Assembly (NCBI RefSeq): GCF_900156045.1
Contig: NZ_FTMX01000003.1
Coordinates: 372,001 to 436,000 of the forward strand
DNA: 64,000 nt
Direction of reading: 5' to 3'
Source: Peribacillus simplex
GTDB taxonomy: Bacteria > Bacillota > Bacilli > Bacillales > DSM-1321
Shown here: piece by piece, positions 55,620-64,000 of the stretch
Layout: the number at the start of each line of letters is the position of its first letter
Numbering within the stretch: the stretch's first letter is position 1
The notes under the pieces: model-generated
What the model was told of the DNA's origin: nothing
The model's input: the letters and a program-made list of their open reading frames with translations, nothing else
Databases searched by the model: none
Position numbers and translations under genes: made by a program

Positions 55620-55647
55620 ATTATATAATGAATGAGCATTCAGTCAA
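55620..55647 (-). promoter_or_regulatory. Sigma-A promoter of fadF
   Basis: Minus strand TTGACT (55642-55647), 16-base spacer, TATAAT (55620-55625). The spacer is almost entirely a FadR-type operator. Confidence 0.78.
55629..55646. promoter_or_regulatory. FadR-type operator in the fadF promoter
   Basis: TGAATGAGCATTCAGTCA matches the B. subtilis FadR consensus TGAATGANTANTCATTCA at 14 of 16 constrained positions, and covers the -35 and spacer of the fadF promoter. fadF is a known FadR target in B. subtilis. Confidence 0.72.
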
Positions 55648-55763
55648 CTTTTTTCTTTCTAAAACTATTTAATTTTTCTGGACCTTAATTATATAATTCG
55701 ACAATTTCGCGTATTACCCTTCTGCATTCTAAAAAAATGAGTACCCTCTCCCCGCTTTTTAAT

Positions 55764-55793
55764 GATTACTAACAGGGAATTGGAGCCAAACTA
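55764..55793 (+). promoter_or_regulatory. Possible forespore (sigma-F/G) promoter of clsB-uvsE
   Basis: GATTA (55764-55768), 15-base spacer, AGCCAAACTA (55784-55793): one and two mismatches to the sigma-F boxes. The B. subtilis ywjE-ywjD operon is forespore-expressed, which supports it, but the match is weak. A TATAAT at 55796-55801 lacks a -35. Confidence 0.35.
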
Positions 55794-55819
55794 AATATAA
55801 TCATTTAGGGGGGATTTTT

Positions 55820-57022
55820 TTGAAGATAATCACTACGATTGCCTCAATATTTTTATTGATCTTCTCTTGGTGCTGGGTTGATCTTAAGGTAGGGCATAAG
55901 CGTTATTTGAAGCACGCAACCAACATAAAATATCCGCCTCGGAACAGCGATATGACTGTATTCACATCAGGGAAAATCCTGTTTGACGATTACATGAAGG
56001 AAGTAAAGCAAGCTCAGGATTCCATCCATATCCTTTTTTATATTGTAAAAAATGATAAATTCAGCAAGGATTTTTTGAAGTTACTGCAGTCAAAAGCAGA
56101 AGAGGGCGTGGAAGTGCGGCTTTTAGCCGATTGGGTAGGAAGTAAAAAGATGTCCCGCCAAATCATTCAGGAGCTAACTAAAAGCGGTGTTCATTTTTCT
56201 TTCAGCTTTAAACCGAAACTCCCCTTCCTTTTCTATACGATACAAAAAAGAAATCACCGTAAGATCACGGTGATAGATGGAAAAATCGGCTATCTTGGCG
56301 GCTTTAATATCGGTAAGGAGTATATAAACAAAGGGGAGAAGCTGAACCCGTGGAGAGATTACCATTTAAAAATGACCGGGGAAGGTGTAAAGGACCTTCA
56401 GGAAGTCTTCCTCGCGGATTGGTTCCATGATACAAACGAGGATTTCAGAGGAACGCCTGCCTATTTCCCGACATTGACTCCCGGAACGCAGGCACAGCAG
56501 TTTGTCGTCACGAATGGCAGTGATCTTGAACAGTCACTTACACACATAATTCGGCAAGCCACTAAAAAAATCATTATCGGGACTCCATATTTCATTCCCA
56601 GTGAAACTTTATTTCAAGAATTAAGGAAAGCACTTGCACGCAATGTTTCCGTTACGATCATTGTACCTGAAAATTCAGACCATGCCCTTGTCAAGGAGGC
56701 TTCTTTTCCCTATTTCCGGGTACTAATAAAAGAAGGGGCTGAAATCATGCAATTTCAAAGAGGGTTCTACCATTCTAAAGTGATTCTGATTGATGATATA
56801 ATGTGTGATATCGGTACGGCTAATTTTGATAAGCGCAGTTGTTTTTTAAATAGTGAAATCAATTGCCTCGTATTTGACCGGACATTTATAGAAGATGTAA
56901 AAAAGGAATTGGAAGTGGACCTAGCCGAATCCAAGCCGCTTAACGGGGACGCAATTTCCAACATGAATGTAGTCCGTTCAGCAAAGGAATCGCTGGCCGC
57001 CATCCTTTCTCCTTTTCTTTGA
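55820..57022 (+). CDS. clsB: Cardiolipin synthase / phospholipase D family protein
   Basis: Protein of 400 residues with one N-terminal membrane helix (IITTIASIFLLIFSWCWV) and two HKD motifs, NHRKITVIDGKIGYLGGFN (about 145-160) and YHSKVILIDDIMCDIGTANFDKR (about 315-335). It is the YwjE type with a single anchor, shorter than ClsA. It condenses phosphatidylglycerol to cardiolipin. Start is a TTG at 55820 after GGGGGG. It is followed after 28 bases by uvsE, as ywjE-ywjD in B. subtilis. Both are plus-strand, opposite to their neighbours. Confidence 0.9.
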   Translation: MKIITTIASIFLLIFSWCWVDLKVGHKRYLKHATNIKYPPRNSDMTVFTSGKILFDDYMKEVKQAQDSIHILFYIVKNDKFSKDFLKLLQSKAEEGVEVRLLADWVGSKKMSRQIIQELTKSGVHFSFSFKPKLPFLFYTIQKRNHRKITVIDGKIGYLGGFNIGKEYINKGEKLNPWRDYHLKMTGEGVKDLQEVFLADWFHDTNEDFRGTPAYFPTLTPGTQAQQFVVTNGSDLEQSLTHIIRQATKKIIIGTPYFIPSETLFQELRKALARNVSVTIIVPENSDHALVKEASFPYFRVLIKEGAEIMQFQRGFYHSKVILIDDIMCDIGTANFDKRSCFLNSEINCLVFDRTFIEDVKKELEVDLAESKPLNGDAISNMNVVRSAKESLAAILSPFL

Positions 57023-57050
57023 CATCCCGTTGCTCAAGGAGAAAAATATT

Positions 57051-58004
57051 ATGAAAATAAGATTTGGATTCGTATCCAATGCCACCTGTTTATGGGAAGC
57101 TTCTCCGGCTAAGACACTTACTTACAAGCGCTATAGTTCACTTGGCGTGGAAAAAGGAATGGAAAAACTCCTGGACGTGACAAGGAAGAATATTGAAAAT
57201 ACCTTAAGGGTCCTTCAATATAACACGGCACACCAAATAGAAATATACCGGATGTCCAGTTCCATTGTTCCTTTAGCCACACATCCCGAAATAGAATGGG
57301 ATTTCGTTACACCTTTTAAAAGAGAGTGGAAACAGCTTGGCGATTGGGCCACTGCACACAAGATGAGGATCAGCTTTCATCCCAATCAGTTTACGCTGTT
57401 TACCAGCCCTAAATCCGCGATTACACAAAATGCCGTAAAAGATATGGAGTTCCATTATAAAATGCTTGATGCAATGGGCATTGCGGACACCTCTTTCATC
57501 AATATCCATGTCGGTGGGGCCTATGGAGATAAAGAGTCCGCCCTTGTAAGGGTTCATGATAACCTTAAATCGCTGCCTATGCACGTCAAGGAAAGAATGA
57601 CTTTTGAGAATGATGATAAAACCTATACAGCATCTGAAACCCTGAGCGTATGTAAGAGGGAAGGCATCCCACTTGTATTCGATTACCACCATCATCTCGC
57701 AAATCTTTCGGATGAGCCGCTTAACGAGCTGCTCACCGAGGTATTCACCACTTGGAGGCAAGCAGGAGCGGTACCAAAGATTCATATTTCATCCCCAAAA
57801 TCTGCAGGTGAATTTCGCTCGCATGCAGATTATATCGATTTGGACTTCATCATGCCCCTTTTTAAAGTGCTTAAGGATCTTGGACAGGACGTCGATTTCA
57901 TGATCGAGGCCAAGATGAAGGATCGGGCAATGTTGCAGCTGATTGAAGATATCGCTAAGGTTCGTGGTGTAAAAAGGGTGAGCGGCGGTGCCGTAGAGTG
58001 CTGA
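57051..58004 (+). CDS. uvsE: UV damage endonuclease UvsE
   Basis: Protein of 317 residues, TIM-barrel endonuclease that nicks DNA 5' to UV photoproducts. Metal-binding residues lie in RISFHPNQFTLFTSP, FINIHVGGAYGDK, MTFENDDKTYTASE, VFDYHHHLANL and KIHISSPKS, DVDFMIEAKMKD. Equivalent to B. subtilis YwjD, which protects spores. The start is the ATG at 57051 (MKIRFGFVSNAT) with AAGGAG nine bases upstream; the frame is open to 57030. Ends just before a bidirectional terminator with argS. Confidence 0.94.
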   Translation: MKIRFGFVSNATCLWEASPAKTLTYKRYSSLGVEKGMEKLLDVTRKNIENTLRVLQYNTAHQIEIYRMSSSIVPLATHPEIEWDFVTPFKREWKQLGDWATAHKMRISFHPNQFTLFTSPKSAITQNAVKDMEFHYKMLDAMGIADTSFINIHVGGAYGDKESALVRVHDNLKSLPMHVKERMTFENDDKTYTASETLSVCKREGIPLVFDYHHHLANLSDEPLNELLTEVFTTWRQAGAVPKIHISSPKSAGEFRSHADYIDLDFIMPLFKVLKDLGQDVDFMIEAKMKDRAMLQLIEDIAKVRGVKRVSGGAVEC

Positions 58005-58011
58005 TTAACCT

Positions 58012-58051
58012 AAAAAAAAGCGGCTTGTTTCGTTAGAAACAGCCGCTTTTT
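58012..58051. terminator. Bidirectional terminator between uvsE and argS
   Basis: Stem AGCGGC-TGTTTC / GAAACA-GCCGCT with one bulged base and A8 and T5 runs on either side, between convergent genes. Confidence 0.9.
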
Positions 58052-58054
58052 CCA

Positions 58055-59725
58055 TTACATTTTTTCCGGTGCCGAAACCCCGATTATAGCTAATGCATTC
58101 TTTAAGGTAATTTGGACGGATTTGACCAGTCCTAAACGCGCCTTACTTCTTTCCATCTCTTCAACATCCAAAACCTTATCTGCATTGTAGAAACTGTGGA
58201 ATGTAGAAGCTAGGTCGAATATATAATTCGTCATGCGGTGAGGCATCCGTTTTTCGGCTGCTTCCGCAATTGCCTGCGGGAATTCTCCTAATTTCTTCAA
58301 AAGTTCCACTTCTTTTTCAGTAGCTAGGGCAGAGAAATCAGTGACTCCTTCATAGCTGATCCCTTGTTCCACACCTTGGCGTAAAATGCTGGAAATCCGG
58401 GCATGGGCATACTGTGCATAATAAACAGGGTTTTCATTGGATTGTGAAACCGCAAGATCCAAATCGAAATCCATGTGAGTATCCGCACTTCTCATTGCAA
58501 AGAAATAACGGGTTGCATCGAGACCCACTTCATCAATAAGGTCACGCATCGTAACTGCTTTACCGGTACGCTTACTCATCTTCATTTTCTCGCCATCCTT
58601 GTACAGGTGAACAAGCTGGATGATTTCCACTTCAAGCTGCTCGCGTTTGTACCCCAATGCTTCGATCGCCGCTTTCATACGCGGTATATAGCCGTGGTGG
58701 TCTGCACCCCAGATATTGATCAGCGTTTCAAAGCCGCGCTCCAATTTATTACGATGATAGGCAATATCCGGTGTCAGATATGTGTAAGACCCATCCTGCT
58801 TAATAAGCACCCGGTCTTTATCATCGCCTAGTTCAGTGGAGCGGAACCATGTAGCCCCATCTTCCTCGTAGACATGGCCCCTGTCCCTCAACACTTTGAG
58901 TGCCTCATCAATTTTACCGTCTTGATATAGAGATGTTTCGGAGTACCATACATCGAATCCGACACGGAAATTAGCCAAGTCCGTTTTCAGTTTTTCCATT
59001 TCATATTTCAAGCCGTACTCACGGAAAAATTCAAAACGTTCCTTTTCATCGGCATTTACATATTTATCCCCAAATTCACTGGCAAGCGTTTTACCGATGC
59101 CAATGATATCTTCGCCATGATAACCGCCCTCCGGCATATCCTTTTCGAGGCCAAGTGCCTGGAAATAGCGGGCTTCTATGGAAATGGCCAAATTATTAAT
59201 TTGGTTTCCTGCGTCATTGATATAGTATTCACGTGAAACATCATAACCTGCTTTAGAGAGGATATTACATAATGTATCACCTACTGCTGCACCACGGGCA
59301 TGACCAAGGTGAAGATCACCGGTCGGGTTCGCGGAAACGAACTCCACCTGGATTTTTTCGCCTTTACCAAAGTCACTTTCCCCATATGCTTCATCCACTT
59401 TCAAAATGACAGGAACCAATTCTGTCAAATAGGAATTATTCATGTAGAAGTTGATGAAACCAGGTCCTGCAATCTCGATTTTTTCGATGGATGCTTTTGA
59501 GTTGTCAAAGTTTTCGATGATTGCCTCTGCTATCATCTTTGGCGCTTTCTTTGCAATCTTCGTTAATTGCATGGCCATATTCGTGGAATAATCTCCGTGT
59601 GTCTTATCTCTTGGCAGTTCCAATACAACATTTGGAATCTGCTCTTCCGTTGCCAACCCAGCTTTAATGACTGCCGCTTTAATCTCTTCTTTCAGTTTTT
59701 CCTGTACCTCTTTTACTATATTCAT
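58055..59725 (-). CDS. argS: Arginyl-tRNA synthetase
   Basis: Protein of 556 residues, class I. HIGH-type motif is [15 protein letters not shown] (about 128-142) and the KMSKS-type is [12 protein letters not shown]. The N-terminal Add1 domain (about 1-110) and C-terminal DALR anticodon-binding domain are in normal order. It charges tRNA-Arg. It is 3 bases after ywiB, so the two are likely co-transcribed. Confidence 0.97.
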   Translation of the reverse strand: MNIVKEVQEKLKEEIKAAVIKAGLATEEQIPNVVLELPRDKTHGDYSTNMAMQLTKIAKKAPKMIAEAIIENFDNSKASIEKIEIAGPGFINFYMNNSYLTELVPVILKVDEAYGESDFGKGEKIQVEFVSANPTGDLHLGHARGAAVGDTLCNILSKAGYDVSREYYINDAGNQINNLAISIEARYFQALGLEKDMPEGGYHGEDIIGIGKTLASEFGDKYVNADEKERFEFFREYGLKYEMEKLKTDLANFRVGFDVWYSETSLYQDGKIDEALKVLRDRGHVYEEDGATWFRSTELGDDKDRVLIKQDGSYTYLTPDIAYHRNKLERGFETLINIWGADHHGYIPRMKAAIEALGYKREQLEVEIIQLVHLYKDGEKMKMSKRTGKAVTMRDLIDEVGLDATRYFFAMRSADTHMDFDLDLAVSQSNENPVYYAQYAHARISSILRQGVEQGISYEGVTDFSALATEKEVELLKKLGEFPQAIAEAAEKRMPHRMTNYIFDLASTFHSFYNADKVLDVEEMERSKARLGLVKSVQITLKNALAIIGVSAPEKM

Positions 59726-59728
59726 GCG

Positions 59729-60169
59729 CTATGCTTCCTCCTTGTAGGAAATCGTCATCTCATATTGACCGGGCTCGCTTCCCTGCATATGTAACGTATA
59801 TTTAAGGACAAGTTTCCCTTGTTTGGTCTGTTCATCCCATTGATGATGTATCTTCTTCGCGGTCGTCCGTAATCCCAACCTGCCATATAGACTTTCATAA
59901 TGTCCATTTGTCGCTTCCTGCAGGCGGAAAAGCTGCCTCATTTTAATGGCGCCATTTCTAAGCAGGATCGTTTCATCCGGTTTGTGCTTGATGGTCGTTT
60001 GTGTTTGACCGGCTTCATTTTCCTCTTTATATTGCAAATATAAATCTGCACCTTTATACATTTTTGTACCAAATGTCACCAGCTCATACGTTTCCGTTTC
60101 TGGGCCGTGCATGATTTTTGTCTGTAAAGTCACTTTAATAGCATGCTTATCTATATCATGAAGAGTCAA
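59729..60169 (-). CDS. ywiB: DUF1934 family protein YwiB
   Basis: Protein of 146 residues, probably a small lipocalin-like beta barrel by family. ADLYLQYKEENEAGQTQTTIKHKPDE and RNGAIKMRQLFRLQE and YTLHMQGSEPGQYEMTISYKEE are conserved DUF1934/YwiB segments. It lies directly before argS, as in B. subtilis. Function unknown. The only suitable start is a TTG at 60169 with AAGGAAG 7-8 bases upstream. Confidence 0.85.
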   Translation of the reverse strand: MTLHDIDKHAIKVTLQTKIMHGPETETYELVTFGTKMYKGADLYLQYKEENEAGQTQTTIKHKPDETILLRNGAIKMRQLFRLQEATNGHYESLYGRLGLRTTAKKIHHQWDEQTKQGKLVLKYTLHMQGSEPGQYEMTISYKEEA

Positions 60170-60393
60170 AGCTACACTTCCTTCATCATGTCGTTCTTAA
60201 CTTTATAAGTATAAATATTCTTTAAGGAAGTTTCAACTTGGAGCGGAAAATAAAGTGTAAATCCAAAAGTGTGGGGATAAACTGTCGAAATCATGTTGTT
60301 GCAATTCATTTGATTTTAACGCAATAATGACACATTGGGGCGGAATTATTCAAAAAGGCTCCTTCAGATATAAAATTCTTTTCCTGAATGGAT

Positions 60394-60430
60394 AAAAAAA
60401 GACCATTCCCGCTAAAAAACGGGAACAGTC
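60394..60430 (-). terminator. Terminator of speE-speB
   Basis: 11-bp stem GACTGTTCCCG / CGGGAATGGTC (one mismatch) with 8-base loop followed by T7. The 60170-60393 stretch before it shows no gene. Confidence 0.92.
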
Positions 60431-60443
60431 TAGTCTTCCATCA

Positions 60444-61322
60444 TTAACCTTTTTGAACCCAACCTAGAATCATTTCGCGAATCAGCTTGCTAGCCGTGTT
60501 CGCAGTTTGCTCGGATGGATCATAAATCGGTGCCACTTCTACTAAATCGCAGCCGACTACATTAATTTCAGACCGTGCTATCTCATGAATCGAAGCTAAA
60601 AGCTCTTTGGAAGTGATGCCTCCACAATCTACGGTGCCTGTCCCTGGCGCGTGCGCAGGATCAAGAACATCGATGTCGATCGTCACATATACAGGACGAC
60701 CAGCTAACTGCGGCAGTACTTCTTTCAGAGGTTCAAGAACTTCAAATTTAGAGATGTGCATGCCATTTTCTTTTGCCCATTGGAATTCTTCCTTCAAACC
60801 GGAACGAATGCCGAAAGAGTATACATTTTTCGGGCCGATAAGTTCTGCGGATTTGCGGATGATGGACGCATGGGAAAGCGGCTCTCCCTCATAATCCTCA
60901 CGTAAATCTGTATGGGCATCCATATGGATGATGGCCATATCGGGATACTTTTTGAACATGGCTTTAATGACTGGCCATGTGACAAGATGTTCCCCTCCCA
61001 TCCCCATTGGGAACTTACCTGCATCCAACAAGCTGTCGACAAATTTTTCAATCATATCGATACTGCGCTGCGGATTGCCGAATGGTAATGGAATATCCCC
61101 GGCATCAAAGAATTTAACTTCCTCTAATTCACGATCTAAATATGGACTGTACTCTTCCAAACCAATCGAAACTTCACGAATCCGGGTAGGGCCGAATCGA
61201 GAACCCGGACGGAAACTCACCGTCCAGTCCATCGGCATGCCGTATAGTACAGCTTCTGATTCCTCAAATACAGGGTGGCTTTTAATGAATACATTGCCTG
61301 AATAGGCTTCATCGAATTTCAT
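60444..61322 (-). CDS. speB: Agmatinase
   Basis: Protein of 292 residues of the arginase/ureohydrolase family. The manganese ligands are in MGGEHLVTWPV, IIHMDAHTDLREDYEG and YVTIDIDVLDPAHAPGTGT; ETANTASKLI-type C-terminus is seen as EQTANTASKLI. It hydrolyses agmatine to putrescine and urea, and the putrescine feeds the neighbouring speE. It is 13 bases after speE in the same operon. B. subtilis speB (ywhG) has the same context. Confidence 0.96.
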   Translation of the reverse strand: MKFDEAYSGNVFIKSHPVFEESEAVLYGMPMDWTVSFRPGSRFGPTRIREVSIGLEEYSPYLDRELEEVKFFDAGDIPLPFGNPQRSIDMIEKFVDSLLDAGKFPMGMGGEHLVTWPVIKAMFKKYPDMAIIHMDAHTDLREDYEGEPLSHASIIRKSAELIGPKNVYSFGIRSGLKEEFQWAKENGMHISKFEVLEPLKEVLPQLAGRPVYVTIDIDVLDPAHAPGTGTVDCGGITSKELLASIHEIARSEINVVGCDLVEVAPIYDPSEQTANTASKLIREMILGWVQKG

Positions 61323-61335
61323 GGTCCATGCCCCC

Positions 61336-62163
61336 TTATTTCACTAAATCTTGAACGAATTTAGGCAGAACGAAAGCTGCTTTATGAAGTTCTTTTGTAT
61401 AATATTTCGTTTCGATTTCATGGAAACGGTCTTCAGTCACTTCTAATGGATTATATTTTTTCGACCCGATCGTGAACGCCCAAAGGCCGCTTGGATACGT
61501 CGGGATATTCGCTAAATACAGGCTGGTGATCGGGAATATTTCTTTCACATCACGTTGTACATCGCGAATTAAGTCCGCTTTAAACCAAGGGTTGTCGGAT
61601 TGTGCCACAAAAATCCCGTCTTCTTTCAAAGCTTTGGAAATCCCGGCATAAAAACCTTTTGTGAATAAGTTGACAGCAGGTCCGACAGGTTCAGTCGAGT
61701 CAACCATGATCACGTCATATTCATTCTCACTTTTGGCGATGTGCATGAAGCCATCCCCAACTTGTACGTCTACACGCGGATCTTCAAGCATACCTGCAAT
61801 TTCAGGCAGGAATTTCTTTGAGTATTCGATAACTTTCCCATCGATATCCACCAATGTAGCTTTTTTTACGCTTGGGTGTTTTAGGATTTCACGGATGACT
61901 CCTCCGTCCCCTCCGCCTACAACCAAAACGTTTTCTGGATTAGGATGGGTAAATAAAGGAACATGGGCTACCATTTCATGGTAAACGAATTCATCACGCT
62001 GTGAAGTCATTACCATGTCATCCAGCAATAGCATATTGCCCCACTCTTCCGTTTCAATCATATCAAGCTTTTGAAACTCAGTTTGCTCCGTATGTAAAGT
62101 ACGATTCACTTTCATCGTAATACCAAAATTCTCTGTTTGTTTTTCAGTAAACCAAATGCTCAT
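61336..62163 (-). CDS. speE: Spermidine synthase
   Basis: Protein of 275 residues, an aminopropyltransferase using decarboxylated SAM. The motif [21 protein letters not shown] binds the nucleotide, [31 protein letters not shown] has the catalytic Asp and substrate loop. The N-terminal beta domain [17 protein letters not shown] is as in the B. subtilis enzyme. It makes spermidine from putrescine. GGAG precedes the ATG. Confidence 0.96.
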   Translation of the reverse strand: MSIWFTEKQTENFGITMKVNRTLHTEQTEFQKLDMIETEEWGNMLLLDDMVMTSQRDEFVYHEMVAHVPLFTHPNPENVLVVGGGDGGVIREILKHPSVKKATLVDIDGKVIEYSKKFLPEIAGMLEDPRVDVQVGDGFMHIAKSENEYDVIMVDSTEPVGPAVNLFTKGFYAGISKALKEDGIFVAQSDNPWFKADLIRDVQRDVKEIFPITSLYLANIPTYPSGLWAFTIGSKKYNPLEVTEDRFHEIETKYYTKELHKAAFVLPKFVQDLVK

Positions 62164-62243
62164 TTATTAACGCTCCTTTTCCATTTCATATTGTCAGTCA
62201 CCTTATAGGTTCCCCAAAATCGGTATAGTCATTAGCTAGAAAA

Positions 62244-62271
62244 ATTATAGACGAATCTAGCAGAATTGCAA
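62244..62271 (-). promoter_or_regulatory. Sigma-A promoter of speE-speB
   Basis: Minus strand TTGCAA (62266-62271), 16-base spacer, TATAAT (62244-62249), about 80 bases before speE. Confidence 0.65.
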
Positions 62272-62298
62272 GATAAATTTCATAAATGCAGTTCTTAT

Positions 62299-62327
62299 GT
62301 TTAAAATTTTCTTTTTTTTCCATAATA
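62299..62327 (+). promoter_or_regulatory. Possible forespore promoter of the PBP gene
   Basis: GTTTA (62299-62303), 17-base spacer, CATAATA (62321-62327). The -10 fits sigma-G (CATNHTA) and the -35 fits sigma-F (GYWTA). B. subtilis pbpG is forespore-controlled, which agrees, but this is a weak call. Confidence 0.4.
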
Positions 62328-62370
62328 GTAATAGATAATAGATTCTTACCTGATAAGAGAGGTGAAAGCA

Positions 62371-64000
62371 ATGGAATTGATTCCAAGCGAACGATTTAAA
62401 AGGACAACTAAATATGTACGGGCCTTCATCATCCTTGCCACAATCGGGCTCACGATACTCTTTGTATTGCTTCTCTCTTTACTGATTTATGCAAAGATAT
62501 TAGGTCCTCCCCCTTTGGTCGTGCCGCAGTCCACTCTCTATTATAGTGATGATGGAAATGTGATCGGTGAAACGGATAATGGCCAGAAACGTTATTGGGC
62601 CGGAATGGAGTCGATTTCACCACAGCTCATCCAAGCGACTGTCGCCGTTGAGGATCGTCAATTTTATACTCATAATGGATTTGATATAAAGCGGATCGGC
62701 GGTGCCATCCTTGCTGATATTAAGGCAATGTCCAAAGTCCAGGGTGCAAGCACCATCACCCAGCAGTATGCCAGGAACCTGTTTCTCGGGCATGACAAAA
62801 CGTGGTCGCGTAAGTTTAATGAGGCCTTTTATACGATACGTTTAGAAATGAATTACTCCAAAAAGGAAATTCTAGAAGGCTATTTAAATACGATTTACTA
62901 CGGCCACGGCGCATATGGAGCCCAAGCTGCAAGTCAATATTACTTTGGCAAGGATGCCAAGGATTTGACTCTTCCTGAAGCGAGCATGCTGGCCGGAATA
63001 CCAAAAGGGCCGTCAAACTATTCACCATTGGATAACTTTGAAAAAGCGAAATCAAGGCAGAAAGTTGTCCTGCAAGCCATGAAAAACAAAAACTACATTT
63101 CAGGAAAAAATATCGCGGAAGCATTGGGAACATCCCTTACATTAAAGGGCGAGCACGGAACGGTCACCAATAAGACCGCTCCATATTTCCAAGATGCCGT
63201 CAAACAAGCTTTAAAGTCCCAGCTTCATTTAGATGACCGGACGATCGAGCTCGGCGGGCTTAGGGTCTATACCACACTGGACGAAACCCAGCAGGATGCC
63301 GCCGAGGAGGTTCTTTCCAATACCATACCCAAGTCTTCAGGCATTCAAGCCTCGATCGTGGCAATGGATCCGGATACCGGGGAGGTCCGTGCGCTGGTCG
63401 GCGGCAAAGATTATTCCGAGTCGCCATTCAATCGAGCTACACAGGCTGTTCGCCAGCCTGGTTCAACCATGAAGCCATTGCTATACTATTCAGCGCTGGA
63501 GAACGGTTTCACACCGTCCACCACCTTAAAAAGCGAGACAACTACATTTTCTTTCGATGATGGTCACTCATCTTATACACCGCATAATTACAACCATCAA
63601 TATGCGGAAGGCGAAATCACGATGGCTCAGGCCATTGCTCTTTCAGATAATATCTTCGCCGTAAAAACGCACTTGTTCCTTGGGGAACAGACATTGGTCG
63701 ATACGGCGCATCGCTTCGGAATCACGGCAAAGATGGATGCGGTTCCTTCCCTGGCACTCGGTACGTCAGGTGTAAGGGCAATTGAAATGGTGAACGCATA
63801 CAGCATTCTGGCCAACGGCGGCAAGAAGGTTAAACCCGTGTTTATCAAAAAAGTTGAAAATCAAAAAGGTGAAGTGATTTTTGACGAAAATGAGAAACCG
63901 GAACAGATTTTGGATGAGGACAAGGCATTTGTCATGACCCAGATGCTTACAGGTGTTTTCGATGAAACCTTAAATGGCTATACGAAAGTCACCGGCAGCA
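62371..64000 (+). CDS. pbpG: Class A penicillin-binding protein (PbpG/PBP2d-like), C-terminus cut by window edge
   Basis: 543 codons are visible, open to the end. A membrane anchor (about 16-46) precedes the glycosyltransferase domain: VEDRQFYTHNGFD with the catalytic glutamate (about 94) and GASTITQQYARNLFLG. The transpeptidase domain begins near 310, with the active-site serine in RQPGSTMKPLLYYSAL (SxxK) and the SxN motif in ALSDNIFAVKT. The KTG motif lies beyond the window. AGAGGTG lies upstream of the ATG. Divergent from speE, as ywhE/pbpG in B. subtilis, where PBP2d acts in spore wall synthesis. Confidence 0.94.
   Translation, partial: MELIPSERFKRTTKYVRAFIILATIGLTILFVLLLSLLIYAKILGPPPLVVPQSTLYYSDDGNVIGETDNGQKRYWAGMESISPQLIQATVAVEDRQFYTHNGFDIKRIGGAILADIKAMSKVQGASTITQQYARNLFLGHDKTWSRKFNEAFYTIRLEMNYSKKEILEGYLNTIYYGHGAYGAQAASQYYFGKDAKDLTLPEASMLAGIPKGPSNYSPLDNFEKAKSRQKVVLQAMKNKNYISGKNIAEALGTSLTLKGEHGTVTNKTAPYFQDAVKQALKSQLHLDDRTIELGGLRVYTTLDETQQDAAEEVLSNTIPKSSGIQASIVAMDPDTGEVRALVGGKDYSESPFNRATQAVRQPGSTMKPLLYYSALENGFTPSTTLKSETTTFSFDDGHSSYTPHNYNHQYAEGEITMAQAIALSDNIFAVKTHLFLGEQTLVDTAHRFGITAKMDAVPSLALGTSGVRAIEMVNAYSILANGGKKVKPVFIKKVENQKGEVIFDENEKPEQILDEDKAFVMTQMLTGVFDETLNGYTKVTGS

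Noticed and set aside
62198..62386. Minus-strand 62-codon frame between speE and the PBP gene
   Set aside because: It overlaps the PBP start and the speE promoter, and has no good ribosome binding site; non-coding control region is the better reading.

Overview
The window reads as a chromosomal segment from an aerobic, endospore-forming member of the Bacillaceae. The gene content and order closely follow the Bacillus subtilis stretch murA-atp-upp-glyA-ywl-spoIIR-prfA-tdk-rho-murAB-fbaA-spo0F-pyrG-rpoE-fad-cls-uvsE-argS-speB-speE-pbpG. Sporulation genes (spo0F, spoIIR, the pbpG-type PBP), AGGAGG-type ribosome binding sites, frequent TTG starts and Rho-independent terminators agree with this. 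A genus such as Peribacillus, Neobacillus or Bacillus sensu lato is possible, but I cannot place the species. No rRNA, tRNA, CRISPR array, insertion sequence or prophage was seen. Nearly everything is on the minus strand. Only ywjG, clsB, uvsE and the PBP gene are on the plus strand.

Region 1 (1-19217) is energetics. It holds the 5' end of a murA gene, ywmB and ywzB, then an 11-gene complex I operon (nuoA,B,C,D,H,I,J,K,L,M,N) that lacks the NADH-input module nuoEFG, then the complete F1Fo ATP synthase operon atpIBEFHAGDC. The nuo promoter overlaps a near-perfect CcpA (cre) site. NuoC carries a long N-terminal tandem-repeat extension.

Region 2 (19326-30261) starts with a secreted Vpr-type subtilase, then mnaA, upp and glyA (with a paired PurR operator), ywlG, rpiB, a decayed chemoreceptor fragment, ywlE, mntP, ywlC and spoIIR. 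Between ywlC and spoIIR lies a cluster of five DnaA-box-like 9-mers. spoIIR has a sigma-F promoter matching the consensus and a long acidic insert.

Region 3 (30411-44607) is housekeeping: prmC, prfA, a lipoprotein, tdk, rpmE, rho, glpX, murAB, a transaldolase-like gene, fbaA, spo0F (sigma-H-type promoter), ywjG, pyrG (with the GGG-start CTP-sensing attenuator), rpoE and a small unannotated membrane protein.

Region 4 (44746-55533) is fatty-acid and branched-chain acyl-CoA catabolism: a thiolase, 3-hydroxyacyl-CoA dehydrogenase, two acyl-CoA dehydrogenases, a TetR regulator and the fused B12-dependent mutase IcmF in one operon, with the membrane electron-transfer protein FadF transcribed separately beside it. 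Promoters here carry cre-like, FadR-like and palindromic operator sites. Together these genes would oxidise acyl-CoAs and pass electrons to menaquinone, repressed by glucose (CcpA) and derepressed by acyl-CoAs.

Region 5 (55820-64000) holds clsB-uvsE, argS, ywiB, speB-speE and the start of a class A penicillin-binding protein cut by the window edge. I found no clearly new defence or biosynthetic system. The most interesting items are regulatory or structural: the DnaA-box cluster, the NuoC repeats, the NuoEFG-less complex I, the pyrG attenuator, the SpoIIR insert and the chemoreceptor relic.
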